Shown here: positions 37,309-45,332 of the stretch, piece by piece
How positions within the stretch are numbered: position 1 is the stretch's first letter
How the letters are laid out: every line of letters starts with the position of its first letter
Assembly: GCF_002216685.1 (NCBI RefSeq)
Contig: NZ_CP022352.1
Location: forward strand, 682,001 to 746,000
Source of the DNA: Vibrio tarriae
GTDB lineage: Bacteria > Pseudomonadota > Gammaproteobacteria > Enterobacterales > Vibrionaceae
Direction: 5' to 3'
DNA: 64,000 nucleotides
Made by a program: the position numbers and the translations under genes
The notes under the pieces: model-generated
Database searches by the model: none
What the model was told of the DNA's origin: nothing
The model's input: the letters and a program-made list of their open reading frames with translations, nothing else

Positions 37309-38527
37309 GATTCCTTACTTTTTCTAGTTCTTGCCAAACGCGTTCAGACTCTTTCTTGTTCGATTCAACCAGCCATTTACCGTAGACCCTTGCGACCATG
37401 GTGATATCTGCGTGACCCATTTGTTGTGCCAAGTAACTCACGTTGACGTTAGCGTGAGTGATCATCCAACTGGCGTAGGTATGTCGAAGTTGATACTGAT
37501 TACGGTATCGGACGCCTCCTTTTTTACACAGTGCCGTCCACATTCGGCCTAGTGCACGTTTACCGTAATAGTCATATCCACTGACCTTCTGCTCCCGAAC
37601 GACCTTAGGATTAAACACAAAACGCAGAGACTCTTTTCTGTAGGCCTGACCGGGTAATTCGACATCGTACTCTTTAGGCTCTAACGAGTAGGTTAAATAT
37701 TGTTGAGCTTTTAAAGCATCTAAAGCGGGTGGCAGTAGGTCAACAAACCGCTCTTTGTCTGTTTTGGTGGTTTTTAATCCGCGCATATCATAAGTTGAAC
37801 GGCGGATATGAATCGTTTTATTCTCAAAATCCACATCCTCCCACGCCAGAGCACAAAGCTCGCCACTGCGTATGCCACTATAGACAAGCAAGGTCACGAT
37901 ATTGCGGTGCTGCAGTTGGTGGCAGTGTTTCAAAATACTGTCGATCTCCGCCATCGAAAAGGGCTGAATATCGACTTCGCTTTCTTTCACTCTTTGCAAA
38001 ACCTTGGATAAATCGCGACTGACGTATTCCATTTTATAGAGCCAAGCAAGGAAGGCGTTGATTGTCACCAGATTTCGATTAATGGTGCGACCCGTTTTTC
38101 CTTTAACGAGCTCTTGGCGAAACTCCGTCAAAGTCCGCGGTGAAAGAGTATCGCTACTTCTGGTTTTTCCATATATTTCAATAAAATCTCTTAACACCCA
38201 ATCATATCTTTGCAACGTAGATCGGCGGATATCGTGATCTTTAGAGGCAAGGAATTGCTTCGTGAGTTGTAGTAAGTTCTTTGCTTGAGGGACACCTGAT
38301 GCGTGTTTCGACTCTGGAAAATGCGCGGAGTAGTTAAAAGTCCCGATTTTCATTTCATAGAGAATGGCTTCTCTTTTTTGTCTAGCAAAGTTTATGTTTT
38401 GTTTGTTTGGTGTTAGACCTAAGGATTCTCTATATCTTTTGCCGTTATAGTAAAAGACGATCCTTAAGCTGTTGCCATGTACTTCAATGCCTGATGGAAG
38501 ATTATCCGTTATTTGGTTCGATGCCAT
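37304..38527 (-). CDS. int: Phage tyrosine recombinase (integrase)
   Basis: A 407-residue site-specific recombinase that integrates and excises the prophage. There is an N-terminal arm-binding domain (about 1-70, GIEVHGNSLRIVFYYNGKRYRE), a SAM-like core-binding domain (about 80-180), and a catalytic domain with Arg220 in SGIRSGE, Arg348 in QLRHTYAS, His372 in GHADITM and Tyr382 in RVYGKW. It reads outward toward the chromosome, as usual for the end of a prophage. Its start overlaps the excisionase-like gene by 19 bp. The attachment site should lie just left of it (about 37110-37284), but no core could be identified because the other end is outside the window. Confidence 0.93.
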   Translation of the reverse strand: MASNQITDNLPSGIEVHGNSLRIVFYYNGKRYRESLGLTPNKQNINFARQKREAILYEMKIGTFNYSAHFPESKHASGVPQAKNLLQLTKQFLASKDHDIRRSTLQRYDWVLRDFIEIYGKTRSSDTLSPRTLTEFRQELVKGKTGRTINRNLVTINAFLAWLYKMEYVSRDLSKVLQRVKESEVDIQPFSMAEIDSILKHCHQLQHRNIVTLLVYSGIRSGELCALAWEDVDFENKTIHIRRSTYDMRGLKTTKTDKERFVDLLPPALDALKAQQYLTYSLEPKEYDVELPGQAYRKESLRFVFNPKVVREQKVSGYDYYGKRALGRMWTALCKKGGVRYRNQYQLRHTYASWMITHANVNVSYLAQQMGHADITMVARVYGKWLVESNKKESERVWQELEKVRNQ

Positions 38528-38691
38528 TTATTCCACTCCTCAATATCAATCATCCAAGTACCACGAATTTTTTTCATGACCGTTGATGGATAAAACCCAT
38601 CGAGAGCATTCTCTCTTAGCGTCTTTGCACTGAGGCCTATTACCTCGGCTGCTTTTTTAAGAGTGATGATGGAAATTTGTGATTGACTCAT
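38509..38691 (-). CDS. xis: Excisionase-like helix-turn-helix protein
   Basis: A 60-residue protein with a MerR/AlpA-type winged helix: ITLKKAAEVIGLSAKTLRENALDGFYPSTVMKKIRGTWMIDIEEWNKW in outline, where helix-turn-helix is followed by the wing and the Trp-rich end. It overlaps the integrase start, which is typical for Xis. It would bend attachment-site DNA and favour excision. It could alternatively be a regulator of integrase expression. Confidence 0.8.
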   Translation of the reverse strand: MSQSQISIITLKKAAEVIGLSAKTLRENALDGFYPSTVMKKIRGTWMIDIEEWNKWHRTK

Positions 38692-38696
38692 ATTGC

Positions 38697-38960
38697 CTAC
38701 CTCTCGATGACATCTTGTTCACCAATCTTTTTGGTGGAGTGCATTGCGCCAAGCTTTTTAGCGAGTGGAGCGGCATCATTGGCAAACATGTTGAGAAATG
38801 ATGGTGTAATCGTGATTTCTGCTGGGCATTCTCGGCTTAGCACCCAGCTATCGTCAGTGGGATAAAGCGTTAGCGCGATTACTGAACGATGTAATCGTTG
38901 GCTAAAGTACGGCGGTGAAGTAGTTACTGTTCCGTATTGGGTATCAATGGTTGCCGCCAT
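38697..38960 (-). CDS. Small prophage protein of unknown function
   Basis: An 87-residue protein (MAATIDTQYGTVTTSPPYF...) in the same direction as xis and int, with a 5-bp gap before xis. Its promoter region (38965-39130) has several copies of the same operator-like motif that lies by the repressor genes. No family recognised. It is predicted soluble. Confidence 0.65.
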   Translation of the reverse strand: MAATIDTQYGTVTTSPPYFSQRLHRSVIALTLYPTDDSWVLSRECPAEITITPSFLNMFANDAAPLAKKLGAMHSTKKIGEQDVIER

Positions 38961-38970
38961 GGATATTTCC

Positions 38971-39131
38971 TCGCATTGTAATTTTGGACTATGAGCAATA
39001 GTTGCCCTTGATATGCGTCATTAGTCTCGCATTAGTATCCAGAATTACATATTGGAATTTTTTTGTAAATTACAAATTGGAGTTTTTTGGTTTTTTACAA
39101 GATAGGGGATGTCTGATGGTTACAATTTGGA
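38971..39131. promoter_or_regulatory. Operator-like repeats upstream of the xis-int transcript
   Basis: Four related motifs of the form AATTACA-W-ATTGG or its complement: AATTACATATTGG at 39043-39055, AATTACAAATTGG at 39068-39080 (exactly 25 bp further on), GTTACAATTTGG at 39119-39130 and a half-like TTGTAATTTTGG at 38977-38988. The same motif lies between the CI-like and Cro-like genes at 39884-39896. A shared repressor could therefore act here too and tie integration and excision to the lysogeny decision. Confidence 0.6.
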
Positions 39132-39134
39132 TAA

Positions 39135-39159
39135 TAAAAAACCGCCTTGTTTGGCGGTT
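39135..39159 (-). terminator. Terminator of the CI-like repressor gene
   Basis: AACCGCC and GGCGGTT form a 7-bp stem with a 6-nt loop. On the minus strand it is followed by TTTTATTA. It lies 20 bp beyond the repressor stop. Confidence 0.82.
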
Positions 39160-39178
39160 CGTATCTAGTAGGAGGTTG

Positions 39179-39844
39179 CTAAAAGAGTTTTAACTTTGCA
39201 TCAATAACAACACCGATAATTTTACAGTTACCATTAACGGCGATGGCGTTATAGGAGGGATTGAGCGGTTTTAAGTACTTCTGACCAGCATCAATAACTA
39301 GTTTTTTGAATGTTGCTTCATTTACATCAGTCAACTTGGCCACAACCAGAGAACCATTCTGATGATCTCGCTCCGTATCCACCAGAACAAGAGTGCCTTC
39401 AGGAAAACTGACTCCTACGCCAGATGTCATAGAGTCACCTTCAACTCTCAACCAAAAGCAGCGTTCACTTGTTCGTTCAGTGGTTTCGTACCACTCATTA
39501 ATTTCCTCAGCTGTATAAGGCTCAATTGCTTCTGACCACATTCCTGCTTGTACTGAACTTAAAACGGGGAAAGACTTCTGGTACGAAGGTTGTATTTGGG
39601 GACGTGAAATATTCGCCCATGCTTCATCTGGATACTCCACTAATCCATCAGAATTTAGAGTGACGTGGTCTAACCCTACGATTTTCATCATAGCGGCTAT
39701 CTCTTCGATACTCGGCTTACGATTTCCACCCAGCCAATGAGCAATCGCGCTTTGGGATTTGTCCAAACGCTCTGCAAGCACGGCTTGAGTGATGCCGTTA
39801 TCTTTCATTCTGGCCTTAACCAGATCTTTCCAATCCATCTTCAT
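39179..39844 (-). CDS. CI-like phage repressor (HTH plus S24 peptidase)
   Basis: A 221-residue repressor. Residues about 10-60 are the helix-turn-helix (ITQAVLAERLDKSQSAIAHWLGG). The C-terminal half is a LexA/CI-type self-cleaving domain: cleavage site Ala100-Gly101 in SVQAGMW, catalytic Ser138 in EGDSMTSG and a Lys in TFKKLV near 178-182. It should maintain lysogeny and be inactivated through RecA after DNA damage. It is divergent to the Cro-like gene. All key residues are present, so the lysogen is predicted to be inducible. Confidence 0.93.
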   Translation of the reverse strand: MKMDWKDLVKARMKDNGITQAVLAERLDKSQSAIAHWLGGNRKPSIEEIAAMMKIVGLDHVTLNSDGLVEYPDEAWANISRPQIQPSYQKSFPVLSSVQAGMWSEAIEPYTAEEINEWYETTERTSERCFWLRVEGDSMTSGVGVSFPEGTLVLVDTERDHQNGSLVVAKLTDVNEATFKKLVIDAGQKYLKPLNPSYNAIAVNGNCKIIGVVIDAKLKLF

Positions 39845-39860
39845 AACGATGATTATTACT

Positions 39861-39925
39861 TAATGTAATCACACTTAAAACATCCAAAATGTAATTTATC
39901 TTGTTTTTGTAAATTCCATTTCGTA
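39861..39925. promoter_or_regulatory. Divergent operator/promoter region between CI-like and Cro-like genes
   Basis: An AT-rich segment between divergent repressor genes with CCAAAATGTAATT at 39884-39896, TAATGTAATC at 39861-39870 and TTTGTAAATTCCA at 39906-39918. These match the motif cluster upstream of the xis-int transcript. This is the expected place of the lysis-lysogeny switch. Confidence 0.7.
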
Positions 39926-39962
39926 ATATTTATGCGTGTTCCTATGGAGGCAAAATGTTTAC

Positions 39963-40199
39963 ATGACCAATATCAAGCAGATTCTTAAAAACATTGGCAA
40001 GTCACAGGGATTGCTTGCGAAAAGTATCGGTATTTCCCAAGGGGCCGTAAATCACTATGCCAATGGTAATCGTAAGCCTAGCTACGAGATGGCATGGAAA
40101 ATTGTTAAAGCTTTGAATGAACTAGGGGCAAATTGTTCATTCGATGATGTTTTTCCTGAGCCAGCTTTTGAGACGCGGCAGGAAAAAAAGAGTGGTTAG
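39963..40199 (+). CDS. Cro-like phage repressor
   Basis: A 78-residue helix-turn-helix protein (SQGLLAKSIGISQGAVNHYANGNRKPSYEMAWKI in outline). It is divergent to the CI-like gene, so it is the Cro counterpart that shuts off the repressor in lytic growth. The GGAGG ribosome binding site lies nearer to an ATG at 39955 that opens a three-codon frame (Met-Phe-Thr-stop) whose TGA overlaps this gene's ATG. A GTG at 39936 is also in frame. The ATG at 39963 gives the best match to Cro proteins. Confidence 0.82.
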   Translation: MTNIKQILKNIGKSQGLLAKSIGISQGAVNHYANGNRKPSYEMAWKIVKALNELGANCSFDDVFPEPAFETRQEKKSG

Positions 40200-40242
40200 T
40201 CGTTGGTCTACCAAGCAAACAGTAAATCTAGAGGTGCAGAGC

Positions 40243-40500
40243 ATGAGAACAAACTCATTTTGGACCACGGTGGAGCAGCTTGCCTGTATCACAGTGAATA
40301 CCTGTCGCGTAGCGCTATCGCAGGGGCAGGAGACATTAACTTTCGAAAGAGATCAAATTCAGCGATTGAAGGATAAGTGTGAGCATTACCTTCGGGTATT
40401 GGATGAGGAAAGAGAGTTGGCTTTAAACCGCGGCAACGGTTTAAAGCCGAGTGAAAAGTCTTGCGAGGAAATTTCACATACCACTTCGGAGAAGCAGTGA
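40243..40500 (+). CDS. Small early phage protein, 85 residues, unknown
   Basis: Starts at MRTNSFWTTVEQLACITVNTCRVAL after a GAGGTG ribosome binding site. It has a helical middle with coiled-coil-like heptads (QIQRLKDKCEHYLRVLDEEREL). It overlaps the next gene by one base. The frame runs upstream into cro, but that part looks like noise. No family recognised. Possibly a CII-like or early regulator from position alone. Confidence 0.65.
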   Translation: MRTNSFWTTVEQLACITVNTCRVALSQGQETLTFERDQIQRLKDKCEHYLRVLDEERELALNRGNGLKPSEKSCEEISHTTSEKQ

Positions 40501-40664
40501 TGGGAAGAATAGCATTAAGAGCTCGGATTGAGAATCTTCAATGGCGTCTGTTCAAAGTTGAGAAAGGCCAGCAAACCGAGATTACCTACGACGAAATGGC
40601 TGACCTTTATGAAGCTAAGCGTCTGTATGTCAAAGCTGTCTATGAGGGATTGGTTCGTGGTTAG
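40500..40664 (+). CDS. Small early phage protein, 54 residues, unknown
   Basis: A basic, helical 54-residue protein (MGRIALRARIENLQWRLFKVE...). Its ATG overlaps the preceding stop (TGATG), which argues for translational coupling and so for a real gene. No family recognised. Confidence 0.6.
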   Translation: MGRIALRARIENLQWRLFKVEKGQQTEITYDEMADLYEAKRLYVKAVYEGLVRG

Positions 40665-40671
40665 AAAGAGG

Positions 40672-40848
40672 ATGCCATGTTTTCCGTACCGAATGCTCGG
40701 TGAGTGGATCTGGTTGGTGGCAAGCTTACTTCATCACTTTCTGATTGCGAGGGAACGGGCTTTCTATTGGCCATGGGGAACTATTCGTAGACGGCCAGTA
40801 GCTTTGGATAGATTGATCATTGAGGTAATACTATGTCCGTTAAGGTAA
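40672..40848 (+). CDS. Small early phage protein with a hydrophobic segment
   Basis: A 58-residue frame (MPCFPYRMLGEWIWLVASLLHHFLIARE...) preceded by AGAAAGAGG. It overlaps the next gene by 16 bp. The middle could form one membrane segment. An in-frame ATG at 40642 is an alternative start. Not recognised; it could be chance because it is short. Confidence 0.4.
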   Translation: MPCFPYRMLGEWIWLVASLLHHFLIARERAFYWPWGTIRRRPVALDRLIIEVILCPLR

Positions 40849-41801
40849 TGAGCTACGTATGGGATATTTCTCTTTTCAAAGGCTCTGACAAACTCATTAT
40901 GCTTTGTCTGGCAGATCATGCTGATGATGCCGGCGTGTGCTGGCCTTCGATTGAAACCATCGCTCGTAAAAGTGGAGTATCTCCAACCACAGTCAAAGCA
41001 ACCTTAAAGAAGTTGGAAGCGGGGGGCTGGATTGTGAAGCGAAACCAGTTCAAGAAAGCCGATTCAGGTCGATTAGTGCGTTCCAATAACCAGTATCAAC
41101 TGCCCGTGAAGCGATTGAAATCTACCGCCGATGAACAGTCGGATTTCGAACAGACGGATTTCGTCCATTCAAAACTCGAACATTCGAAATACGAACAGAC
41201 GAATTTACCCGAGGGGGTAGGTCAGATTTCGGCTGGGGGTAGGTCGGATTTCGGCTATAAACCATCAATAGATCCATTAATAGATCCACCAGAAGGTGAT
41301 GCGCCGCTTTTCAGTGCTCAAACTGATCCGATTTTGGATCCGGTTGTGTTTGCGATCCCACTCAAAGGTAAAAACGTTTCGTATCCGGTGACCCAATCTC
41401 AGTTGGTGGAGTGGCGCTCGCTCTATCCTGCCGTTGATATTCGCCAACAGCTTCGCAACATGATCGGTTGGTGTCAGGCAAACCCAACACGCCAGAAAAC
41501 CGCGCAAGGGATCCAGCGATTTATCCACGCTTGGCTTTGCAAAGAGCAAGACAAGGGGCTAATCGTCGCGGGGTCTCAAGCTGCGTCGAAACCCATTGAT
41601 GATGCACAGTTGTTGAAGCGAAAGATCCAGCAAATTGAAATCGATATTAATAACGAGAACGTCGCGCTGATTTCATTTAAACAGCGAAAGTCCGCGGTAT
41701 CAGATCAGGCTGCGCAATCGGCTGAGCGTAAAATCAAGGCCATGATGGCTCAACGAGAAAGTTGGCTTCGAGAGCTTTCGGTGCGAGCGAATGAGCCTTA
41801 A
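40833..41801 (+). CDS. Phage replication initiator-like protein (O-like, winged helix)
   Basis: A 322-residue protein. Residues about 15-75 form a winged helix (ADDAGVCWPSIETIARKSGVSPTTVKATLKKLEAGGWI) like the N-terminal DNA-binding domain of lambda O-type initiators. A variable middle (about 95-165) holds repeated sequence at DNA level, and a C-terminal helical part could recruit the host helicase. In lambda the origin lies inside the O gene, and here repeats lie in the same relative place. No helicase gene is seen nearby, so host helicase loading is expected. Confidence 0.78.
   Translation: MSVKVMSYVWDISLFKGSDKLIMLCLADHADDAGVCWPSIETIARKSGVSPTTVKATLKKLEAGGWIVKRNQFKKADSGRLVRSNNQYQLPVKRLKSTADEQSDFEQTDFVHSKLEHSKYEQTNLPEGVGQISAGGRSDFGYKPSIDPLIDPPEGDAPLFSAQTDPILDPVVFAIPLKGKNVSYPVTQSQLVEWRSLYPAVDIRQQLRNMIGWCQANPTRQKTAQGIQRFIHAWLCKEQDKGLIVAGSQAASKPIDDAQLLKRKIQQIEIDINNENVALISFKQRKSAVSDQAAQSAERKIKAMMAQRESWLRELSVRANEP
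41133..41275. other. Candidate phage replication origin inside the initiator gene
   Basis: Five 15-bp units start at 41133, 41148, 41163, 41178 and 41193 (GAACAGACGGATTTC type, the second and first nearly identical). Then a 22-bp unit (GGGGGTAGGTCAGATTTCGG plus CT) is repeated in tandem at 41213 and 41235 with a single change. The 22-bp period is not a multiple of three, so it is not explained by protein repeats. An AT-rich stretch follows (41256-41290). This is the iteron-plus-AT-rich layout of lambda-type origins. Confidence 0.6.
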
Positions 41802-41864
41802 TGTGTTGAGCCCATACCGTTTTGCCATTTTTAGACCATATTCTCAGAGTAAGGAGTCACGACA

Positions 41865-42683
41865 GTGAGTAAAAAGCTTGAGCTTTTAACACTATTAAGC
41901 GCCGCAAGAACCATGAAATGGGAAGAGTCTGTCAGTAAAAATGGACCGACCAAAGAGCAGCTTCTCGGTGCGATGGGCTTAGCGCAGCGCGATAATCCTA
42001 TTGGTATGGCAATCCTTAATGCCAAATACTTGCATTGTGCTTATTCGTTGGTGGTATTGAGGGATTTTCTTGGATCACTGGAGGTTCATCGCTTAGAGAT
42101 CGGTTTGGCTTCGAATGAGCTTAAACATTTGCATTATCTGGTCATGGCGGATGTGTTGAATGTTCCGATAGACAGTCAGCAAGCTCGTTTGGCTTCGGTT
42201 TGGCGACGATACAGCGCCTACGCAGCGAGGACCCAGAAATCGATTGAAGCACTTAGTAAAGCCATGCGCTCGATGGAGCGAGCAATAGAGATCAAAGCCA
42301 ATCCATTTGAGAGCCGTCGTTTGCAGGCCAACATTGCGTCACACCAAACTCGTATTGATGCGCAGAAGCAGCTATTGGCCGATTACGCACAGAAAAAGGC
42401 CTCAGAATCAGCAAAATGCCCGCGTTGCAAAGCAACAGGCGTTATTCCCAAAACGCAGCGACCTTGTGAGAGTTGTGATGGCGTAGGTGAGTTTCGAACG
42501 ACGGAAGCGGATTGGAAATCCTCATTTTTGGGTGCAGCTTTGCCGACTCACAAAGAGTTTATTATTCGTCATTGGCCTGCGATTGTTCACCTACTTCAAG
42601 AGTGGAGAACGCAATTGTATCGGCATGAAGCCGAGGCACTTTCGACGCTTGAAAAGCGCTTATCTGCTGAGTTTGAAGATTGA
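41865..42683 (+). CDS. Lambda-Q-like antiterminator (zinc-finger phage protein)
   Basis: A 272-residue protein starting with GTG. It has a helical body and a DnaJ-like zinc motif with Cys185, Cys188, Cys201 and Cys204 (CPRCKATG...CESCDGVG). I recognise it as a prophage family (TIGR02642-like) noted to have similarity to lambda antitermination protein Q. Its position, last of the early genes and just before a promoter-terminator block and the terminase genes, is exactly that of Q. It would let RNA polymerase read through late terminators. Confidence 0.8.
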   Translation: MSKKLELLTLLSAARTMKWEESVSKNGPTKEQLLGAMGLAQRDNPIGMAILNAKYLHCAYSLVVLRDFLGSLEVHRLEIGLASNELKHLHYLVMADVLNVPIDSQQARLASVWRRYSAYAARTQKSIEALSKAMRSMERAIEIKANPFESRRLQANIASHQTRIDAQKQLLADYAQKKASESAKCPRCKATGVIPKTQRPCESCDGVGEFRTTEADWKSSFLGAALPTHKEFIIRHWPAIVHLLQEWRTQLYRHEAEALSTLEKRLSAEFED

Positions 42684-42701
42684 GTAAACTCGAGTCGCTC
42701 A

Positions 42702-42743
42702 TTGATATGACAAGGTAATTGCGGTAGATTTTCCAACAATACC
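42702..42743 (+). promoter_or_regulatory. Late promoter with 25-bp repeat, copy 1
   Basis: TTGATA (42702-42707), 17 bp, TAGATT (42725-42730). The block 42719-42743, which covers the end of the spacer, the -10 box and the start of the transcript, is identical over 25 bp to 48871-48895. In lambda, Q binds between the -35 and -10 boxes and acts at an early pause, so a conserved block here fits a Q-dependent promoter. Confidence 0.65.
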
Positions 42744-42745
42744 GA

Positions 42746-42775
42746 GGCTGCATCTTTTGATGCGGCCTTTTTTAT
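42746..42775 (+). terminator. Terminator directly after the late promoter
   Basis: GGCTGCATC and GATGCGGCC pair (one G-U) around a TTTT loop, followed by TTTTTT. It would stop transcripts from the promoter at 42702 about 40 nt after the start unless the antiterminator acts. Confidence 0.85.
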
Positions 42776-42796
42776 TGCTCGCAATTCGGAGCCTTA

Positions 42797-43642
42797 ATGA
42801 TGGCAAAACGAGATTGGAAAGCGCTGCAACAAGAGTACAAACTCGCGTTTGAACAAACAGGCATCACAATCAAAGCGTGGTGCGATCAAAACCAAATCAA
42901 TTACAACACGGCGCGTCGATATCTGCAGGTGTTGAATTCGCCACTCGAAAACAGCGAAAACTCCGCAAAAAACGTTCAATCCCCACGTGCTATCACTTCT
43001 TTGCCCGATGTGGAACGGCTCGCTCAATGTGATCAGTTAGGAAAAGGTAGGGAGGAAAAAGTTTCTAAATCAAAAGGTAAGGATAACAAAGCACCAGTGA
43101 TCAGTGAAACTGATCAGTTCACTGATCACGTGACTGATCAAAACTCACCGAAACCGACCCATGCGCAATTTTTACAGCGTGTTTTGCATCTAGATACGAC
43201 TCATCAACGCGATGAAAGTGGGCGGTTTATTCATGGCAACCAGTGCTCAACCAAACACAATGGCTATGCACAGCGCTTAAATGATCCAGATGCCATTTTT
43301 GATGCAGCGAACTCGGACATTGACCACGAGATTGTGTTTTGTCGGGCGCGGGTGCTGAAAGCCATGGAAACCTACCAGAAGATAGGAGCCGAGCTTGGCA
43401 AGGAGGGCTTGGCGCTGGCTGAACGCGTCAAACTGTATGAGCTCTATGTCAGCACCGACAACATTGTTGATAGAAACATGGCGCGCGTGGAATCTCTACT
43501 GCGAACTAAAGCTCAGGTGAAGAAAACGGAATTGGAAGCTGAGCGTATTGCACAAGAGTCTGCCGGGCTTGGAACTGCGATTGCCGACATTGTGCAAGAA
43601 ATTCAAGAGATGGGGTCGGACGGGTTCGTACTGAATGATTAA
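42797..43642 (+). CDS. Terminase small subunit-like protein
   Basis: A 281-residue protein. The N-terminus is a helix-turn-helix (EQTGITIKAWCDQNQINYNTARRYLQ) of the small-terminase type, followed by a variable linker (about 55-125) and a helical C-terminal part. It precedes and overlaps the large terminase gene by 8 bp. Small terminases bind the packaging start site; a run of TGATCA repeats in the linker-coding part could be that site. There are two adjacent ATG codons at the start. Confidence 0.8.
   Translation: MMAKRDWKALQQEYKLAFEQTGITIKAWCDQNQINYNTARRYLQVLNSPLENSENSAKNVQSPRAITSLPDVERLAQCDQLGKGREEKVSKSKGKDNKAPVISETDQFTDHVTDQNSPKPTHAQFLQRVLHLDTTHQRDESGRFIHGNQCSTKHNGYAQRLNDPDAIFDAANSDIDHEIVFCRARVLKAMETYQKIGAELGKEGLALAERVKLYELYVSTDNIVDRNMARVESLLRTKAQVKKTELEAERIAQESAGLGTAIADIVQEIQEMGSDGFVLND
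43098..43140. repeat. Four TGATCA repeats, candidate packaging site
   Basis: TGATCA at 43098, 43111, 43123 and 43135, spaced 13, 12 and 12 bp and embedded in ACTGATCA. A fifth lies at 43030. The array is about one repeat per helical turn. In P22-like phages the pac site lies within the small terminase gene, which is where this array is. Dam methylation of the GATC cores is a further possible role. Confidence 0.45.
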
Positions 43643-45332
43643 CCTTGGTTACGTCCCTCAAGAGAAGATAAGCGCGCAGGATCGCGCTTTTCTATTTTCT
43701 CGGCTGAGCAATAAGTGGTGGCGGCTCAATCATCTTTACAAGATAGAGAATGAAGATGGCGAGCTGGTGACGTTCAAGCTTCGCCCTGCCCAAGCATTGC
43801 TGTTTAAGATGATGGGCCATCGCAACATTATCCTAAAAGCGCGCCAGCTTGGTTTTTCGACCGCCATTGATATCTACCTACTCGATGAAGCGCTATTCAA
43901 TAAACGGCTTAAGTGCGGCATCGTCGCGCAGGACAAACAAGCCGCGGGTGAGATTTTCAGAACCAAAGTGGAAGTGCCTTACGACAACCTTCCGGCATGG
44001 CTCAAGGCGGCAATCCCAACCGAAGAGCGTAAGAGTGGAGCCAACGGTGGGCGCATGGTGTTTAAGAACGGCTCAAGTATTCAGGTTGCCACCTCCTTTC
44101 GTTCCGGTACTGTGCAGCGCTTGCATATTTCTGAGCATGGCAAAATTTGTGCGAAGTACCCACACAAAGCCAAAGAGGTGAAAACCGGTACGCTTAACGC
44201 GATACATCAGAACGCGATCTGTTTTATTGAGTCGACGGCAGAAGGTGTCGGGGGCGATTTCTATACCATGTGCATGCGCGCTATGGAGCAAGCCAAAAGT
44301 GGGGTAGAGCTGAGCCGCGAGGATTATCAGTTTCATTTTTTCGCATGGTGGCAAGATCCGAAATACCGTTCAAAAGTGCCGATGAATGGGCTCGTTGTGC
44401 CGAAAGTGATGGCTGAGTACTTTATCGGAGTCGAAAAATCGATGGGCTGCCATCTCGATGATGAGCAAAAGCAGTGGTATCTCGAGAAAGAAGCCATGCA
44501 GGGCGAGGAGATGAAACAGGAATTCCCGTCCACGCCGCTGGAGGCGTTTTTAACCTCAGGGCGTCGGGTGTTTAATCCTGTCCATATTATGGCCGCAGAA
44601 GCGGATGTTCTTGCCCCCTTCTTGGTCTATGACCTTGAACCTATGACGGGAAACCTAACTCGGGTGCACTCGATAGAGAGTCACGATCCGCTTCGCATGC
44701 AGCGTAATGCGATGAACCTTTTGCTGATGTGGGAAATGTTTGATGAGGATGAAGAGTATGCGCTGGGTGTGGATATTGCCGAAGGGCTAGAGCATGGCGA
44801 CCGCAGTAGTATCGATGTTGTGAAAAAATCCGATGGTGAGCAAGTGGCCCACTGGTTTGGCTATATCGATGCTGAGTTATTGGCTTATCTGGTTAAACAT
44901 ATCGCGATTTTATACGGCAACGCTTACGTGATGCCTGAGCGCAATAACCACGGCCATGCCTTTATTCAAAAGCTTCGAGAAATCTACCCCACACCTTACA
45001 TCTATTCAGAGCAATACCTAGATCGCGACAACGATGATGAGACGGTCAAGCTCGGCTGGTTAACCACCAAACAATCCAAACCTATCCTCACGGAAGGCAT
45101 GAAGACGCTCTTTCAAAACGGCGTCTCTGGCATTCGTTGGATGGGGACTATTTCGGAATACCACAGCTATGTGTACGACAAAAAGGGAGCGATGAACGCT
45201 CAGGAAGGGTGTTTTGATGACCAAGTGATGAGTCATATGCTCGCCCAAGAAGCCCGTGCACGTATGCCAAAGCGTGTGAAGTCAGAAGACCTCAAACGCG
45301 ATCCTTCTAACAATCATTGGCAGACCAAATGA
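43635..45332 (+). CDS. Terminase large subunit
   Basis: A 565-residue packaging motor. The ATPase half has a Walker A-like KARQLGFST at residues 68-76 and an acidic Walker B-like stretch (LHISEHGK) near 165. The nuclease half begins at LGVDIAEGLEHGDRSSIDVV near residue 375, with the metal-binding Asp. It cuts and pumps DNA into the capsid through the portal. It overlaps terS and the portal gene by a few bases, so the three are one translation unit. Confidence 0.93.
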   Translation: MINLGYVPQEKISAQDRAFLFSRLSNKWWRLNHLYKIENEDGELVTFKLRPAQALLFKMMGHRNIILKARQLGFSTAIDIYLLDEALFNKRLKCGIVAQDKQAAGEIFRTKVEVPYDNLPAWLKAAIPTEERKSGANGGRMVFKNGSSIQVATSFRSGTVQRLHISEHGKICAKYPHKAKEVKTGTLNAIHQNAICFIESTAEGVGGDFYTMCMRAMEQAKSGVELSREDYQFHFFAWWQDPKYRSKVPMNGLVVPKVMAEYFIGVEKSMGCHLDDEQKQWYLEKEAMQGEEMKQEFPSTPLEAFLTSGRRVFNPVHIMAAEADVLAPFLVYDLEPMTGNLTRVHSIESHDPLRMQRNAMNLLLMWEMFDEDEEYALGVDIAEGLEHGDRSSIDVVKKSDGEQVAHWFGYIDAELLAYLVKHIAILYGNAYVMPERNNHGHAFIQKLREIYPTPYIYSEQYLDRDNDDETVKLGWLTTKQSKPILTEGMKTLFQNGVSGIRWMGTISEYHSYVYDKKGAMNAQEGCFDDQVMSHMLAQEARARMPKRVKSEDLKRDPSNNHWQTK

